From: Thiocapsa bogorovii
Lineage (GTDB): Bacteria; Pseudomonadota; Gammaproteobacteria; Chromatiales; Chromatiaceae
DNA length: 64,000 bases
Assembly: GCF_021228795.1 (NCBI RefSeq)
Contig: NZ_CP089309.1
Coordinates: 4,399,501-4,463,500, forward strand
Direction: 5' to 3'
Part shown: one piece after another, positions 8,954 to 17,535 of the stretch
Layout of the letters: the number at the start of each line of letters is the position of its first letter
Numbering within the stretch: the stretch's first letter is position 1
Notes under the pieces: model-generated
The model's input: only the letters and a program-made list of their open reading frames with translations
The model's database searches: none
Told to the model about the DNA's origin: nothing
Position numbers and translations under genes: made by a program

Positions 8954-9934
8954 GTGAGCGAGCAGGACGAGGTCGGGGCCAGGACCTATATCGCCGGACA
9001 TCGCGGCATGGTGGGGTCCGCCATTGCACGACGGCTGGAGGCCACGGGTGTCTCGAACATCCTAACGCGCACCCACCGGGAGCTGGATCTTACGGATACC
9101 CGCGCGGTCGATGCCTTCTTTGCCGAGACGCGCCCGTCCCGGGTCTATCTGGCGGCAGCCAAGGTCGGCGGAATCCAGGCCAACAACAGCTTCCCGGCCG
9201 AGTTCATCCATCAAAACCTGATGATCGAGGCCAACATCATCCATGCCGCCTGGCGCAACGGCTCGGAGCGCCTGCTCTTTCTCGGCAGCTCCTGCATCTA
9301 TCCGCGCCTCGCCCCGCAGCCCATGACCGAAGAGTCCCTCCTGACCGGACCGCTCGAGTCGACCAACGAGCCCTATGCCGTGGCCAAGATCGCCGGGATC
9401 AAGCTCTGCGAGTCCTACAACCGCCAATATGGGACCGATTTCCGCAGCCTGATGCCGACCAACCTCTACGGACCCGGCGACAACTTCGACCTGGAGAACA
9501 GCCACGTCATCCCGGCGCTGATGCGCAAGTTCCATGAGGCCAAGACCCAAGGTGCGCCCGCGGTAACCGTCTGGGGAACCGGCACGCCGCGTCGCGAATT
9601 CCTCCACGTCGACGACCTGGCCGATGCCTGCGTGCATCTGATGGGGCTCGCGCCCGAGACCTATCGAGCCCACACCCGGCCGATGTGCTCCCACGTCAAC
9701 GCCGGGACCGGGGAGGACGTCAGCATCCGCGAGCTCGCCGAAACCATCGGCGAGGTCGTCGGCTTCGAAGGCGAGATCCGCTTCGACACCGACAAACCCG
9801 ACGGCACCCCGCGCAAGCTTCTGGACGTGAGCCGTCTCGCCGCTCTCGGTTGGACTGCGCGCACCCGGCTTCCCGAGGGATTGGCGCAGACCTACGCCTG
9901 GTTCCTCGACCACCGGGACGCGCTCAGGACTTAA
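8954..9934 (+). CDS. fcl: GDP-L-fucose synthase
   Basis: NADPH-dependent 3,5-epimerase/4-reductase converting GDP-4-keto-6-deoxymannose to GDP-L-fucose. Extended SDR of 326 residues with [10 protein letters not shown] (Rossmann fold), GSSCIYP, and the YAVAK catalytic pair. The GTG at 8954 follows CGGAGA and gives the normal family length; a reading that opens 159 bp upstream would add 53 unrelated residues. The stop codon lies inside an inverted-repeat element (9930-10018). It acts just after Gmd, encoded 363 bp downstream. Confidence 0.95.
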   Translation: MSEQDEVGARTYIAGHRGMVGSAIARRLEATGVSNILTRTHRELDLTDTRAVDAFFAETRPSRVYLAAAKVGGIQANNSFPAEFIHQNLMIEANIIHAAWRNGSERLLFLGSSCIYPRLAPQPMTEESLLTGPLESTNEPYAVAKIAGIKLCESYNRQYGTDFRSLMPTNLYGPGDNFDLENSHVIPALMRKFHEAKTQGAPAVTVWGTGTPRREFLHVDDLADACVHLMGLAPETYRAHTRPMCSHVNAGTGEDVSIRELAETIGEVVGFEGEIRFDTDKPDGTPRKLLDVSRLAALGWTARTRLPEGLAQTYAWFLDHRDALRT

Positions 9935-10018
9935 ACCGCGCCCAGCATGGTATGCGATGTTTTTGGATCGGATCGGACCCGGCAGACGAGACAACCGCTG
10001 GAGCCGTCGCGGTTTAAG
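9930..10018. repeat. 89-bp inverted-repeat element, family A copy 3
   Basis: Ends CTTAAACCGCG (9930-9940) and its reverse complement (10008-10018). The inner sequence CCCAG...GGTATGCG...TTTTTGG aligns with the reverse complement of the copy at 6199-6288. The element supplies the TAA stop codon of fcl (9932-9934), so the terminal repeat has become part of a gene end. Confidence 0.8.
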
Positions 10019-10047
10019 ATATTAAAAAAGGACACGAAAGCTCTACT

Positions 10048-10108
10048 CGTTGTCGTTGTCGTTGTCGTTGTCGTAATCGGATTCCGGACGAACACGACAA
10101 CGACAACG
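10048..10108. repeat. TTGTCG/CGACAA hairpin
   Basis: Four consecutive TTGTCG hexamers, a loop of about 25 bp, then CGACAACGACAACG. The arms pair over 13 or more bases. The core resembles the centre of the family B elements (GTCGTAATCGG is shared with 35982-36096 in reverse), but the flanks differ. It lies between fcl and gmd. Confidence 0.7.
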
Positions 10109-10297
10109 AAAAATTCTGCGACGGTTTGCTCAAGACTTACGGCGTAAGGGGCAAAATGCCTTCCAGGCATGCGCATTCGGGATGCCTATTGTCGGAAATC
10201 GCCTTACGATCCGGCAAGCCGATCGTTTCGCCCCGCATTGTCCAGGGCCGCCTCAACGGCAACACAACAGATTGCATATCGACATCGGGGTAAGGAC

Positions 10298-11389
10298 ATG
10301 ACCACCAAGAAGGCGCTGATTACCGGCATCACGGGACAGGACGGGGCCTATCTGGCTGAGCTGCTCCTGTCCAAGGGCTACGAGGTGCACGGCATCAAGC
10401 GGCGGACCTCGCTCTTCAACACGGACCGCATCGATCATCTGTACCAGGATCCCCAGCAGCCGGACCGGCGTTTCGTGCTGCATCACGGGGACATGACCGA
10501 CTCCTCAAGCCTGATCCGGATCATGCAGCAGGTCCAACCCGACGAGCTCTACAACCTCGCCGCACAGAGCCATGTCGCCGTCTCCTTCGAAGAGCCCGAG
10601 TACACCGCCGACTCCGACGGCATCGGGACCCTGCGACTGCTCGAGGCGATCCGCATCCTCGGCCTCGAGCGCAAGACCCGTTTCTACCAGGCGTCCACCT
10701 CCGAGCTGTACGGCAAGGTCCAAGAGGTACCCCAGAGCGAGACCACGCCCTTCTACCCGCGCTCGCCCTACGCGGTCGCCAAGCTCTACGCCTACTGGAT
10801 CACCGTCAACTACCGCGAGGCCTACGGCATCTACGCCTGCAACGGCATCCTCTTCAACCACGAGAGCCCGCGACGCGGCGAGACCTTCGTTACCCGCAAG
10901 ATCACCCGCGGACTCGCCCGCATCAAGCTCGGTCTTCAGGACCGGATCTATCTCGGCAATCTCGATGCAAAGCGCGACTGGGGCCACGCCAAGGACTATG
11001 TCCGCATGCAATGGCTGATGCTCCAGCAGGACGCCCCCGAGGACTTCGTGATCGCCACCGGAAACCAATACTCCGTGCGCGACTTCGTCGCCGCCGCGGC
11101 CGCGGAGGTCGGTATCCGGATGCGCTGGGAGGGCGCAGGCCAGTTCGAACAAGGCTTCGACGAGGCCACCGGCGCCTGCATCGTCGCCGTGGATCCACGC
11201 TACTTCCGCCCGACCGAGGTCGAGACCCTGCTCGGCGACGCCACCAAGGCCCGCGAGCGCCTCGGCTGGTCCCCCGAGATCGGCTTCGAGGCCCTCGTCG
11301 CCGAGATGATGCGCGACGACCTCAAAGAGGCCGAAAAAGACGCCCTGTGCCGGCGCGAAGGCTTCAACGTGGCGCAACGACACGAGTAA
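10298..11389 (+). CDS. gmd: GDP-mannose 4,6-dehydratase
   Basis: Converts GDP-D-mannose to GDP-4-keto-6-deoxy-D-mannose, the substrate of Fcl. SDR of 363 residues with [10 protein letters not shown] at the N terminus, YAVAK catalytic pair and [16 protein letters not shown], typical of Gmd. The ATG at 10298 follows TAAGGAC. Order fcl-gmd on one strand suggests co-expression, though two repeat structures lie between. This is the sugar-nucleotide start of the polysaccharide locus. Confidence 0.96.
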   Translation: MTTKKALITGITGQDGAYLAELLLSKGYEVHGIKRRTSLFNTDRIDHLYQDPQQPDRRFVLHHGDMTDSSSLIRIMQQVQPDELYNLAAQSHVAVSFEEPEYTADSDGIGTLRLLEAIRILGLERKTRFYQASTSELYGKVQEVPQSETTPFYPRSPYAVAKLYAYWITVNYREAYGIYACNGILFNHESPRRGETFVTRKITRGLARIKLGLQDRIYLGNLDAKRDWGHAKDYVRMQWLMLQQDAPEDFVIATGNQYSVRDFVAAAAAEVGIRMRWEGAGQFEQGFDEATGACIVAVDPRYFRPTEVETLLGDATKARERLGWSPEIGFEALVAEMMRDDLKEAEKDALCRREGFNVAQRHE

Positions 11390-11493
11390 ACCCGCTCCCT
11401 GGCCACCGGCATCGGCGTCCAAAAGGGCTAGTTTCGACCGCGTGACACGGCTCCGAGACCGGGCAAGTATTCCGCTGCCGCCCGTCGACCCGC

Positions 11494-11916
11494 TCAAGCA
11501 CTCGCCCAGGCGGCGGGCGGTACCGCACAGGCGCCGCGGCGGTGGCGAATCGGCGCCGCGAGGCGGACCGGCGCGCGAGGCGCCCTTGCAGGCGTCGTCA
11601 TGAGCTGCAGACGATGAAAAATGACGCTTCGAGTTCGCCTTCCGCCCGAGCGGCGGCGCGCTTCACAGGCCGCCCGGAAGCCGTCGAGTCCGAGGACGCT
11701 CAAGACCCGTCGGAAGTTGTCGCAGTGGACCAAAAGGGCTAGTTCTCCCTGAACCTTCTCCAGGCCGCGGACGAGGAAGTGGTCCCAGCCCATCCAGCGC
11801 TTGAGGGTGCCGAAGGGGTGCTCGCAGAGCGCCGCTCGCGCGCGCATCGCCTCGGGGTGCTCGGCCATGCGCGCGCGATGGCCTTCGACCACATCGGCCA
11901 GCTCCGAGCGGTAGAT
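11494..11916 (-). pseudogene. IS1182-family transposase, C-terminal fragment
   Basis: Minus-strand reading frame with the family C-terminal block HPFGTLKRWMGWDHFLVRG, then ALLVHCDNFRRVL and an arginine-rich tail. All upstream catalytic parts are missing: the frame is cut at 11917, exactly where the IS1595-family terminal repeat begins. The 13-bp string CCAAAAGGGCTAG occurs near 11416 and 11729 and may mark old ends. Confidence 0.75.
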
Positions 11917-11999
11917 CCGGCATTATGTAGCAAGCGCACATGACCGGACCCGGCCGCCGGGCGAGAATCCGACCCTCCATAGGCAGAGGAGTTGGCATC

Positions 12000-12431
12000 A
12001 TGTCCGATACGCAGGTCCTGGGCGGGTTGATCGCGAAGCGGGGCGAGCTGGCCGGGCACGTGGAGCAGTGTCGTCGTGAAGTGCAGCGACTGGCGCAGGA
12101 ATTGACCCACCTGGACGCCACGATTCGTCTGTTCGATCCGGACGACGCCGTCGGCGCCGTTCAGTCGAAGGGGCCACGTCACCGGCAACAGTGGTTCGCC
12201 TCGGGCGAATGCCAGCGTCTGGTCCTGGAAGCCTTGCGCGATGCGCTCGAGCCGTTGTCGGCGCGCGCGGTGATGCAACTGGTGGCCGCGCGCAAGGCGC
12301 TCCCCGAGCATCCCGAGGTGCGCGCGGGCGTACAGAAGACGGTCCAGGCGGTGCTGCGCCGTCTCGCGGCCAAGGGTGCGGCGCGGGTTGTGGCGCTGGA
12401 CGGTCAGACGCAGGTCTGGACGCGCGGTTGA
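12000..12431 (+). CDS. Passenger protein of the IS1595-family element, unknown function
   Basis: Product of 143 residues. The N-terminal half is charged and helical (about residues 5-45, possibly coiled coil). The C-terminal half contains two predicted helical blocks (QRLVLEALRDALEPLSARAVM and TVQAVLRRLAAKG) resembling a winged-helix layout, so DNA binding is possible. ATG at 12000 follows AGAGGA. It ends 4 bp before the end of the convergent transposase gene and lies wholly inside the terminal repeats. I do not recognise a named family. Confidence 0.7.
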   Translation: MSDTQVLGGLIAKRGELAGHVEQCRREVQRLAQELTHLDATIRLFDPDDAVGAVQSKGPRHRQQWFASGECQRLVLEALRDALEPLSARAVMQLVAARKALPEHPEVRAGVQKTVQAVLRRLAAKGAARVVALDGQTQVWTRG

Positions 12432-12435
12432 GCCC

Positions 12436-13461
12436 TCAGGCGGCCAGCAGCTCCGGGCGGGCGGTATTGCCCTGCCAGTAACCGCACCAGTCCCGATGCG
12501 GGCGGGTGCGGGCACATTTGGCGAGGATGTCGTCGAAGATCGCCCCGTTGGACCAGCGCCGGGTGTCTTCTCGGTAGGGGGCCTCGTTGGCGTAGCGCGC
12601 CAGGTGGGACAAGCCGCACTTGTGGTGTTGGCCGATCTGCATGCGCCGAAACCGCGCGAAATACGATTCGGCCTGATTGTCGGTCGTTCCGTCCGCGGCG
12701 CGGTAGGCGTGTTGATGGTTGACCCGACGCATCGCATAGCGCCCGTGCAGCAGATCGTAGGCATCGGACGCGTCGGCCGAGAGCGTGGCCCCCGGCGCTA
12801 TGAAGCGAGCCGCCAGCGCGCCGACGTCGGTCTGATTCTCCCGCCCGATGATGAAGGTGAGGGTGCGCTTGCCGCCGACTCGCCCGAGCGGATCGTCCGC
12901 CGGGTGGGTCTCGCGCATCACCAGCACACAGCGCTTATCCGGGTTTTGATGTTCGGCGAGACGCCGATCCACACGATCCTCGGCCCGGTTCTCGGGGCGT
13001 ACCGAGCCGTTCGTGTAGGCCCCGTCGAGCTGCACCTCGCCGCTCAGTGCGGTCTCGTCGCGCTGCGCTATGAGACTCTCGCGGATCTTGTGCATCATGA
13101 CGAAGGCGCTTTTGTACTGCACGTCCAGGTCACGGCTCAGTTGCAGTGCCGACAGCCCCTTCGCGGCATTGCTGTAGATGGCGATGGCGCCGAGATAGAC
13201 CTGCAACGGCAACTTATGGTGGGCAAAAATCGTCCCCGAGGTTACCGAGAAGGTGTGCCCGCAGGCGCGACAACGCCACTGCCGGCGGCTCGGCAGGAAC
13301 CAGGGCTGCTCCGCGACACCGCAGGCCGGACACACCGGTTCGCTCTCCGGACCCCAGCGCATCGCGCGGAAGCGCTCGAAGGCTTGCGCGTCGGTCATCG
13401 CGAACACTTCGCGCACGGAGAGCGTCCGGGCAGCAGCCGACAAGAGGAAGTGCTGGGACAT
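12436..13461 (-). CDS. IS1595-family (ISXO2-like) transposase
   Basis: Product of 341 residues. N-terminal zinc ribbon CPACG...CRACGHTFS, then a DDE-type core with acidic residues in VQLDGAYT and SADASDAYD and the N/E segment NQAESYFARF. It is full length with no interruption, so it may be active. It transposes the 11917-13579 element and perhaps related copies elsewhere. Confidence 0.9.
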   Translation of the reverse strand: MSQHFLLSAAARTLSVREVFAMTDAQAFERFRAMRWGPESEPVCPACGVAEQPWFLPSRRQWRCRACGHTFSVTSGTIFAHHKLPLQVYLGAIAIYSNAAKGLSALQLSRDLDVQYKSAFVMMHKIRESLIAQRDETALSGEVQLDGAYTNGSVRPENRAEDRVDRRLAEHQNPDKRCVLVMRETHPADDPLGRVGGKRTLTFIIGRENQTDVGALAARFIAPGATLSADASDAYDLLHGRYAMRRVNHQHAYRAADGTTDNQAESYFARFRRMQIGQHHKCGLSHLARYANEAPYREDTRRWSNGAIFDDILAKCARTRPHRDWCGYWQGNTARPELLAA

Positions 13462-13579
13462 GGCATGCTCCGAGGGCTGGGTCGATCGTGCCAGTGTGCT
13501 CCCGGGGGTGGCTCAAAACGTGAGCCTGCGCGCTAAGTTGTTGATGCAAAATTCGTGTGCGCCTGCTACAGAATGCCGG

Positions 13580-14358
13580 TTCAGTGTCGCACGGTTGGGG
13601 CGACGCCAGTCGAGCTCGCCGGTGCGCGGACCGCTGCGCACTCGATCGGGCAATTGGATATGGTGGTCGACCAGATCACGCAGGACCCCATTGATCGTCC
13701 CGCACCGTTGGAACTGCCGAAACACCGTCTCGATCACGCCCCGAACCTGCGCGTCCGGATCCTTGAGCACCTCTCCGGAAGGCGCGCGGACATAGCCGCG
13801 CGGCAGCAGCGTGTGCAGCTCTCCGCGGCGTGCCTTCGCGCGCTTGCCCTCGAGCATGCGCTGCTTGAGGATGTGCAGCTCCGCTTCCGACATCGTCCCC
13901 TTCAGCCCCAACAGCAACCGGTCGTTGTCGATCTGCGGATCATAGACCCCGTCGGCATCCCCGATCAGGGTCGCAAACAGTCCGCAGACCGCGAGCAATT
14001 GATACCAGTCCCGCGAGCTGCGCGCCAAACGCGAGATCTCGATGCCGAGGAAGATGCCGACATGATCCAGACCGACTTCGGCCATCAGCCGCTGAAAGCC
14101 GGGCCGACCCTCGGCGCTCGCCCCGGAACGGCCCAGATCCTCACCGATCAGGAGGATCTGCGAGGGCGACCAGCCCAGCTCCACCGCCCGATCCACCAAG
14201 GCGTACTGCAGCCGGGTCGACTCCTGGTGGCGCTCCACTTGCTGCAGCGTCGATTGGCGCACGTAGACCACGGCCTGGCGCTGCAGATGCGAGGACTGGA
14301 TCCTGCCGTACGTCGGGTTGATCGGCGCACGGTACACGGGCGAGAGGACGGTGCTCAT
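13580..14358 (-). pseudogene. Large serine recombinase, C-terminally truncated
   Basis: The N-terminal resolvase domain is intact: VVYVRQST with the nucleophilic Ser, then GEDLGRSGASAEGRPGFQRL and EISRLARSSRDWYQLL. A partial recombinase domain follows (residues about 170-255). The frame is cut by the IS1595-family element at 13579, losing the zinc ribbon and coiled coil expected in a protein of 500-700 residues. Starts at ATG 14358. Confidence 0.85.
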
Positions 14359-14485
14359 CGGCGTTCTCCTCTGCCGTCCCGGTCGCGCTCAGCCGATGTT
14401 CGACCAAGCGACTCAGCAGGACAATCAGGCGCTCTCGCTGCCGCGGCGGCAGTGTGCTCAAATCGATCGGAGCCTTGCGCGTCAT
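14350..14485 (-). CDS. Short ORF upstream of the recombinase (partial, doubtful)
   Basis: Reading frame starting MTRKAPIDLSTLPPRQRERL, about 43 residues before it runs into the recombinase gene in another frame. Small ORFs of this kind are found upstream of such recombinases. Here no stop codon lies at the overlap (the frame stays open to 14141), so a frameshift or chance is possible. Confidence 0.3.
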
Positions 14486-14599
14486 GCCGGTGATCCAGCC
14501 ATTTCGCAAGTTTCAACAACGCCCTACAATCCAGTATTGGTGACGTTTCGGGGGTTGTCAAAAACGCATCTATGGCGGTTTTCGTGATGGGGTATCGAA

Positions 14600-14908
14600 A
14601 CCGGATTCAGAGAAATCAAGCAGGAGATCGGCAGTGCTCAGACGCAGACCCGCAACCCCGATGCGGTCACCAACCATCTGCACTTCTGTATGGTGGCCAC
14701 CACCATCACCTGGATCTACGCGGCCAGTCTGGAACAGGCCCCCACGCGGCGCTACGCCGCCGCGCGTCGGACCGAATATGCCTTCGCCGATGTGCGCCGA
14801 GCGCTCGCCCACGATCTCGCCGACGTGGGTTTCGGGGTCGACTGCGGCGATCCCGGCCACGGCAATCGAAATCCCCTCGTCGCTGCAGTCATGGGGCTGG
14901 TTGCCTGA
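14600..14908 (+). pseudogene. DDE transposase, C-terminal fragment
   Basis: Plus-strand frame reading FREIKQEIGSAQTQTRNPDAV, then MVATTITWIYAASLEQAP and a basic tail to a stop at 14908. The FRE.KQE block is typical of the last catalytic segment of IS4/IS701-like DDE transposases. There is no start codon, and the rest of the gene is missing. Confidence 0.6.
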
Positions 14909-14952
14909 GGAAAACGAGAAACTTCAGCGAAAATGAATATGCCATCTTTATC

Positions 14953-15092
14953 GGCTGCGTGAGCACCTCGTCCGTTGTAACGATTCGAACCGATCGGAGC
15001 GACTGGCTGACGCGAACAGTGCGGTCATGCAACTGATCTCGGGGATTCAGTAAGGCGATCCAATAACAGGTATCCGCAAACACTGTTCGCTT
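14953..15092 (-). pseudogene. PIN-domain toxin remnant (start lost, C terminus deleted)
   Basis: Residues FADTCYWIALLNPRDQLHDR and VTTDEVLT match the intact PIN toxin at 36593-37024. The position of the ATG is AAG (15092-15090), and homology stops at about 14953, where unrelated sequence begins. Both defects would inactivate it. It follows the antitoxin remnant at 15092-15266. Confidence 0.75.
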
Positions 15093-15266
15093 TAGCGGCT
15101 TTTGTTCGGTCCGTAGAGGCAGTGATCGAGCTCCGTCGCGCCATCTGATGGAAGGGTGCTCCACTCCTCGGCGGGAACATCGCGCGCAAGTTCGGCGGCA
15201 AACTCCCAAATCGGGAGTGATGCCGCTTCGTTTTCTTGAAGCGATTCGGCTATCTCCAATACCAAC
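15092..15266 (-). pseudogene. DUF104/AF2212-like antitoxin remnant
   Basis: LVLEIAESLQENEAASLPIWEF and ELARDVPAEEW match the antitoxin at 36333-36593 at most positions. The first 25 or so residues are replaced because the left end of an IS110 element begins at 15267. Confidence 0.75.
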
Positions 15267-15794
15267 CTGATAAGCATCTAGCCGACCCCGCCCGCGGGCC
15301 TACAGTTAAGGTAGAAGAAAAGACCTGAGCTGGAGACCCGGCGGGAGGAGTCGACGATGAAACTCTACGGCGGAATCGATCTGCATTCCAACAATAGCGT
15401 CGTGGCCCTTTTGGACGACGAGGACCGCGTGGTGTATCGCAAGCGGTTGGCGAACGACGCGGCGCTGGTGCTGGAATCCCTGGCGCCGTATCGCGAAGCG
15501 ATCACGGGACTGGTGGTGGAGTCGACCTACAACTGGTACTGGCTGGTCGACGCCTTGATGGACGCGGGCTATCAGGGGCACTTGGCCAACACCGCGGCGA
15601 TCGTGCAGTACAGCGGGCTGAAGTAAAGCGACGACGATTCAGACGCCGCCTGGCTGGCCAAGCGGCTGCGCCTGGGGCTGTTGCCGGAGGGCTCTATCGA
15701 CCCCAAGGAACAGCGCGCCGTGCGTGATCTGCTGCGACGGCGCAGTCGCCTGGTCCAGCAGCATACGGCCAACGTCCTGGCGGTGCAGAACCTG
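15267..15794 (+). pseudogene. IS110-family element, 5' fragment with nonsense mutation
   Basis: Left end CTGATAAGCATCTAGCCG is shared with the element at 27835. The transposase starts at ATG 15357 (MKLYGGIDLHSNNSVVALLD, the first DEDD Asp). A TAC codon in the second copy is TAA here (15624-15626). The frame then continues to GCAGAACCTG at 15794, where FkbM sequence begins. The catalytic C-terminal part is missing. Confidence 0.85.
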
Positions 15795-15989
15795 GCCGCC
15801 TACGTCGAGGCGTCCTATGTCGAGCTCTACGAGGGACAAGCCCTGCACGAGGAGATCGAGCGCTTTCTGATCGAAGCCGGGTTCACCCTGGACGGCCGTT
15901 TCAATACCCACATCCACCAGGGCGAGCCGGTGCAGGCGGATCTGCTGTTTCGGCGCCGAACCTCAAGCCTGCGCGAACCAAAAGGCTAA
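15795..15989 (+). pseudogene. FkbM-type methyltransferase, C-terminal fragment
   Basis: Fused in frame to the IS110 fragment. YVEASYVELYEGQALHEEIERFL and GEPVQADLLFRRR match the typical end of FkbM methyltransferases. The SAM-binding part is absent. A 60-bp copy of its 3' end reappears at 16905-16974. Confidence 0.65.
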
Positions 15990-16030
15990 GCGGCAACACA
16001 TCTGTTCCCTTATTCTGAAGACGGACTCTT

Positions 16031-16903
16031 GTGAAGACCGACCATCCGATTTACCTGTTTCTCTCCGCTGGCCCCGAGGCGTTCCGGGTGCTCACCGGTG
16101 GGCATCGCTTGGAAGGCGACTACCGTTTCTGCTCGCTGACCATCGCGGGTCTGGAGCGGCGCCTGGACGGGATCTTCGAGCCCGAAGGGCACGCCGGGCC
16201 GGTCTATGTGGTCGAATTCCAAGGACAGGCCCTCGGGAAGGCTTGGTACAATCTGCTCGTGAAGATCGGTCTTTACGGCGAAGAGCATCCCGAGCGCGAG
16301 GTGGTGGGCGTCGGGGTCTTCCTGCGCGAGCAGGATGTGCCGGGGTGTCCGAGCTGGGCGAACCGGGCCGATGCGCCGCTGCTGCGTGTCGCGCTGCGTG
16401 ACGTCCTCCCGGAGTGGTTGGCGCGCGAGCCGGATAATCCCTATGTGGCGGTCTTTGCGCCGCTGCTGATCGAGGACGATGCCGAGTTGCGGGCCCGAGC
16501 CCCGGCGCTGTGGCACACGGTGCAGGCAGCCGCAGTGCCCGCGGAGGTCCGCGAGGTGCTCGGAGAGGTCTTGGAGTATTGGTTTTTCGAGCGATTTCGC
16601 GGGCTCACCGCGAAGGAGATCTGGGCGATGTTGAATCTGGTGACTCCCATCCAGGAAACGCGGGCCTATCAGTCGATCTTTGCCGAGGGCGAGGCCAAAG
16701 GCGAGGCCAAGGGCAAGGCCGAGGGCGAGGCCGAGGGCAAGGCCAGTACATTGAAGCGCCTATTGACGCGCCGTTTCGGCGCTGTCCCGGCTTGGGCCGA
16801 GCGGCGGATCGACGCGGCCGCGGTTGCACAGCTGGACAGTTGGCTCGACGGCATCTTCGGTGCCGCGAACGTGGAAGACCTGATCGGTCCCGGGTCCGGC
16901 TAA
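16031..16903 (+). CDS. PD-(D/E)XK nuclease-fold protein, DUF2887/DUF4351 type
   Basis: Product of 290 residues. The N-terminal half resembles the DUF2887/Rpn-like PD-(D/E)XK group: LDGIFEPEG...VYVVEFQGQ has the D..ExQ pattern of the active site. A repetitive linker of alternating GEAKG/KAEGE units (residues about 218-236) precedes a C-terminal DUF4351-like block (LLTRRFGAVPAWAERRI...LDSWLDGIF). Such genes are often spread through genomes and may promote recombination; no direct function is shown here. It is flanked by two copies of an FkbM 3' end. Confidence 0.8.
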   Translation: MKTDHPIYLFLSAGPEAFRVLTGGHRLEGDYRFCSLTIAGLERRLDGIFEPEGHAGPVYVVEFQGQALGKAWYNLLVKIGLYGEEHPEREVVGVGVFLREQDVPGCPSWANRADAPLLRVALRDVLPEWLAREPDNPYVAVFAPLLIEDDAELRARAPALWHTVQAAAVPAEVREVLGEVLEYWFFERFRGLTAKEIWAMLNLVTPIQETRAYQSIFAEGEAKGEAKGKAEGEAEGKASTLKRLLTRRFGAVPAWAERRIDAAAVAQLDSWLDGIFGAANVEDLIGPGSG

Positions 16904-16904
16904 C

Positions 16905-16974
16905 GGGTGAGCCGGTGCCGGCGGATCTGCTGTTGCGGCGCCGAAATCCGCGCACGCCGGAAACAAACCCGTGA
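16905..16974 (+). pseudogene. Relic of an FkbM methyltransferase 3' end
   Basis: GEPVPADLLLRRRNPRTPETNP then stop. It is a second version of the segment at 15930-15989, with substitutions throughout. Only about 22 codons remain. Confidence 0.5.
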
Positions 16975-17535
16975 GCGAAAAGAGTCACATTTCAAGACCT
17001 GGGTGACCTGGCAATGGTTGCCCGCTGTGAGAGAGCCGCGCAAGCGGGAAGCTCTCCCGAGTAGGGCTTAGTCAGCCGCTCGGAAATGTACTGATCGAAA
17101 GGCATGAGCCGGACGGCCAGAGACATGAGGGACACGAGGTGAAGGGTGATGCCCTGAATCCGACACATAGCCCCGAGAAGAAATGATTTTGGGTGAGAGC
17201 CGATCCTGTCAGGTCGGGCGCAGGCCATGCGGGAGGTGCGTGATCGACGAGCACCAACCGTCCCCCCGGGGTCTCAGACGGCATCGAGTGTCACAACGGC
17301 GGCAATGAACCAGGCGAGCGACGATCAAGGGCTCTTGGAGAAACGCGCAATGCAGTACCCGAGTATGAGCGCCAATGTCACAAGAGGTGCTCAAATGGCC
17401 GCGTCGCGAGTGATGAGGACCGGTATGCCGCAACGGTTAGCGATGAAGAGGGGTAATGTCCTCCGAGCGAAGGTCCTCACGGTGGGTTGAGCGTCGAGGC
17501 GGAAACATTGTCACGATACAAGGCGTGAACAAACA

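Larger units (their letters stand above)
11917..13579 (-). mobile_element. IS1595-family insertion sequence with passenger gene
   Basis: A 1.66-kb element bounded by 24-bp terminal inverted repeats (11917-11940 and 13556-13579) that differ at two positions. It encodes a transposase on the minus strand and a convergent passenger ORF on the plus strand. No matching 8-bp target duplication is seen, and the flanks are unrelated (an IS1182 remnant left, a recombinase fragment right), so it probably mediated a deletion or recombined. Confidence 0.85.

Noticed and set aside
10048-10108. TTGTCG repeats as a CRISPR array
   Set aside because: Units are six bases with no spacers and form one inverted pair; no cas gene is present.
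13555-14493. 312-codon plus-strand frame opposite the serine recombinase
   Set aside because: Antisense shadow; the minus strand shows clear resolvase motifs.
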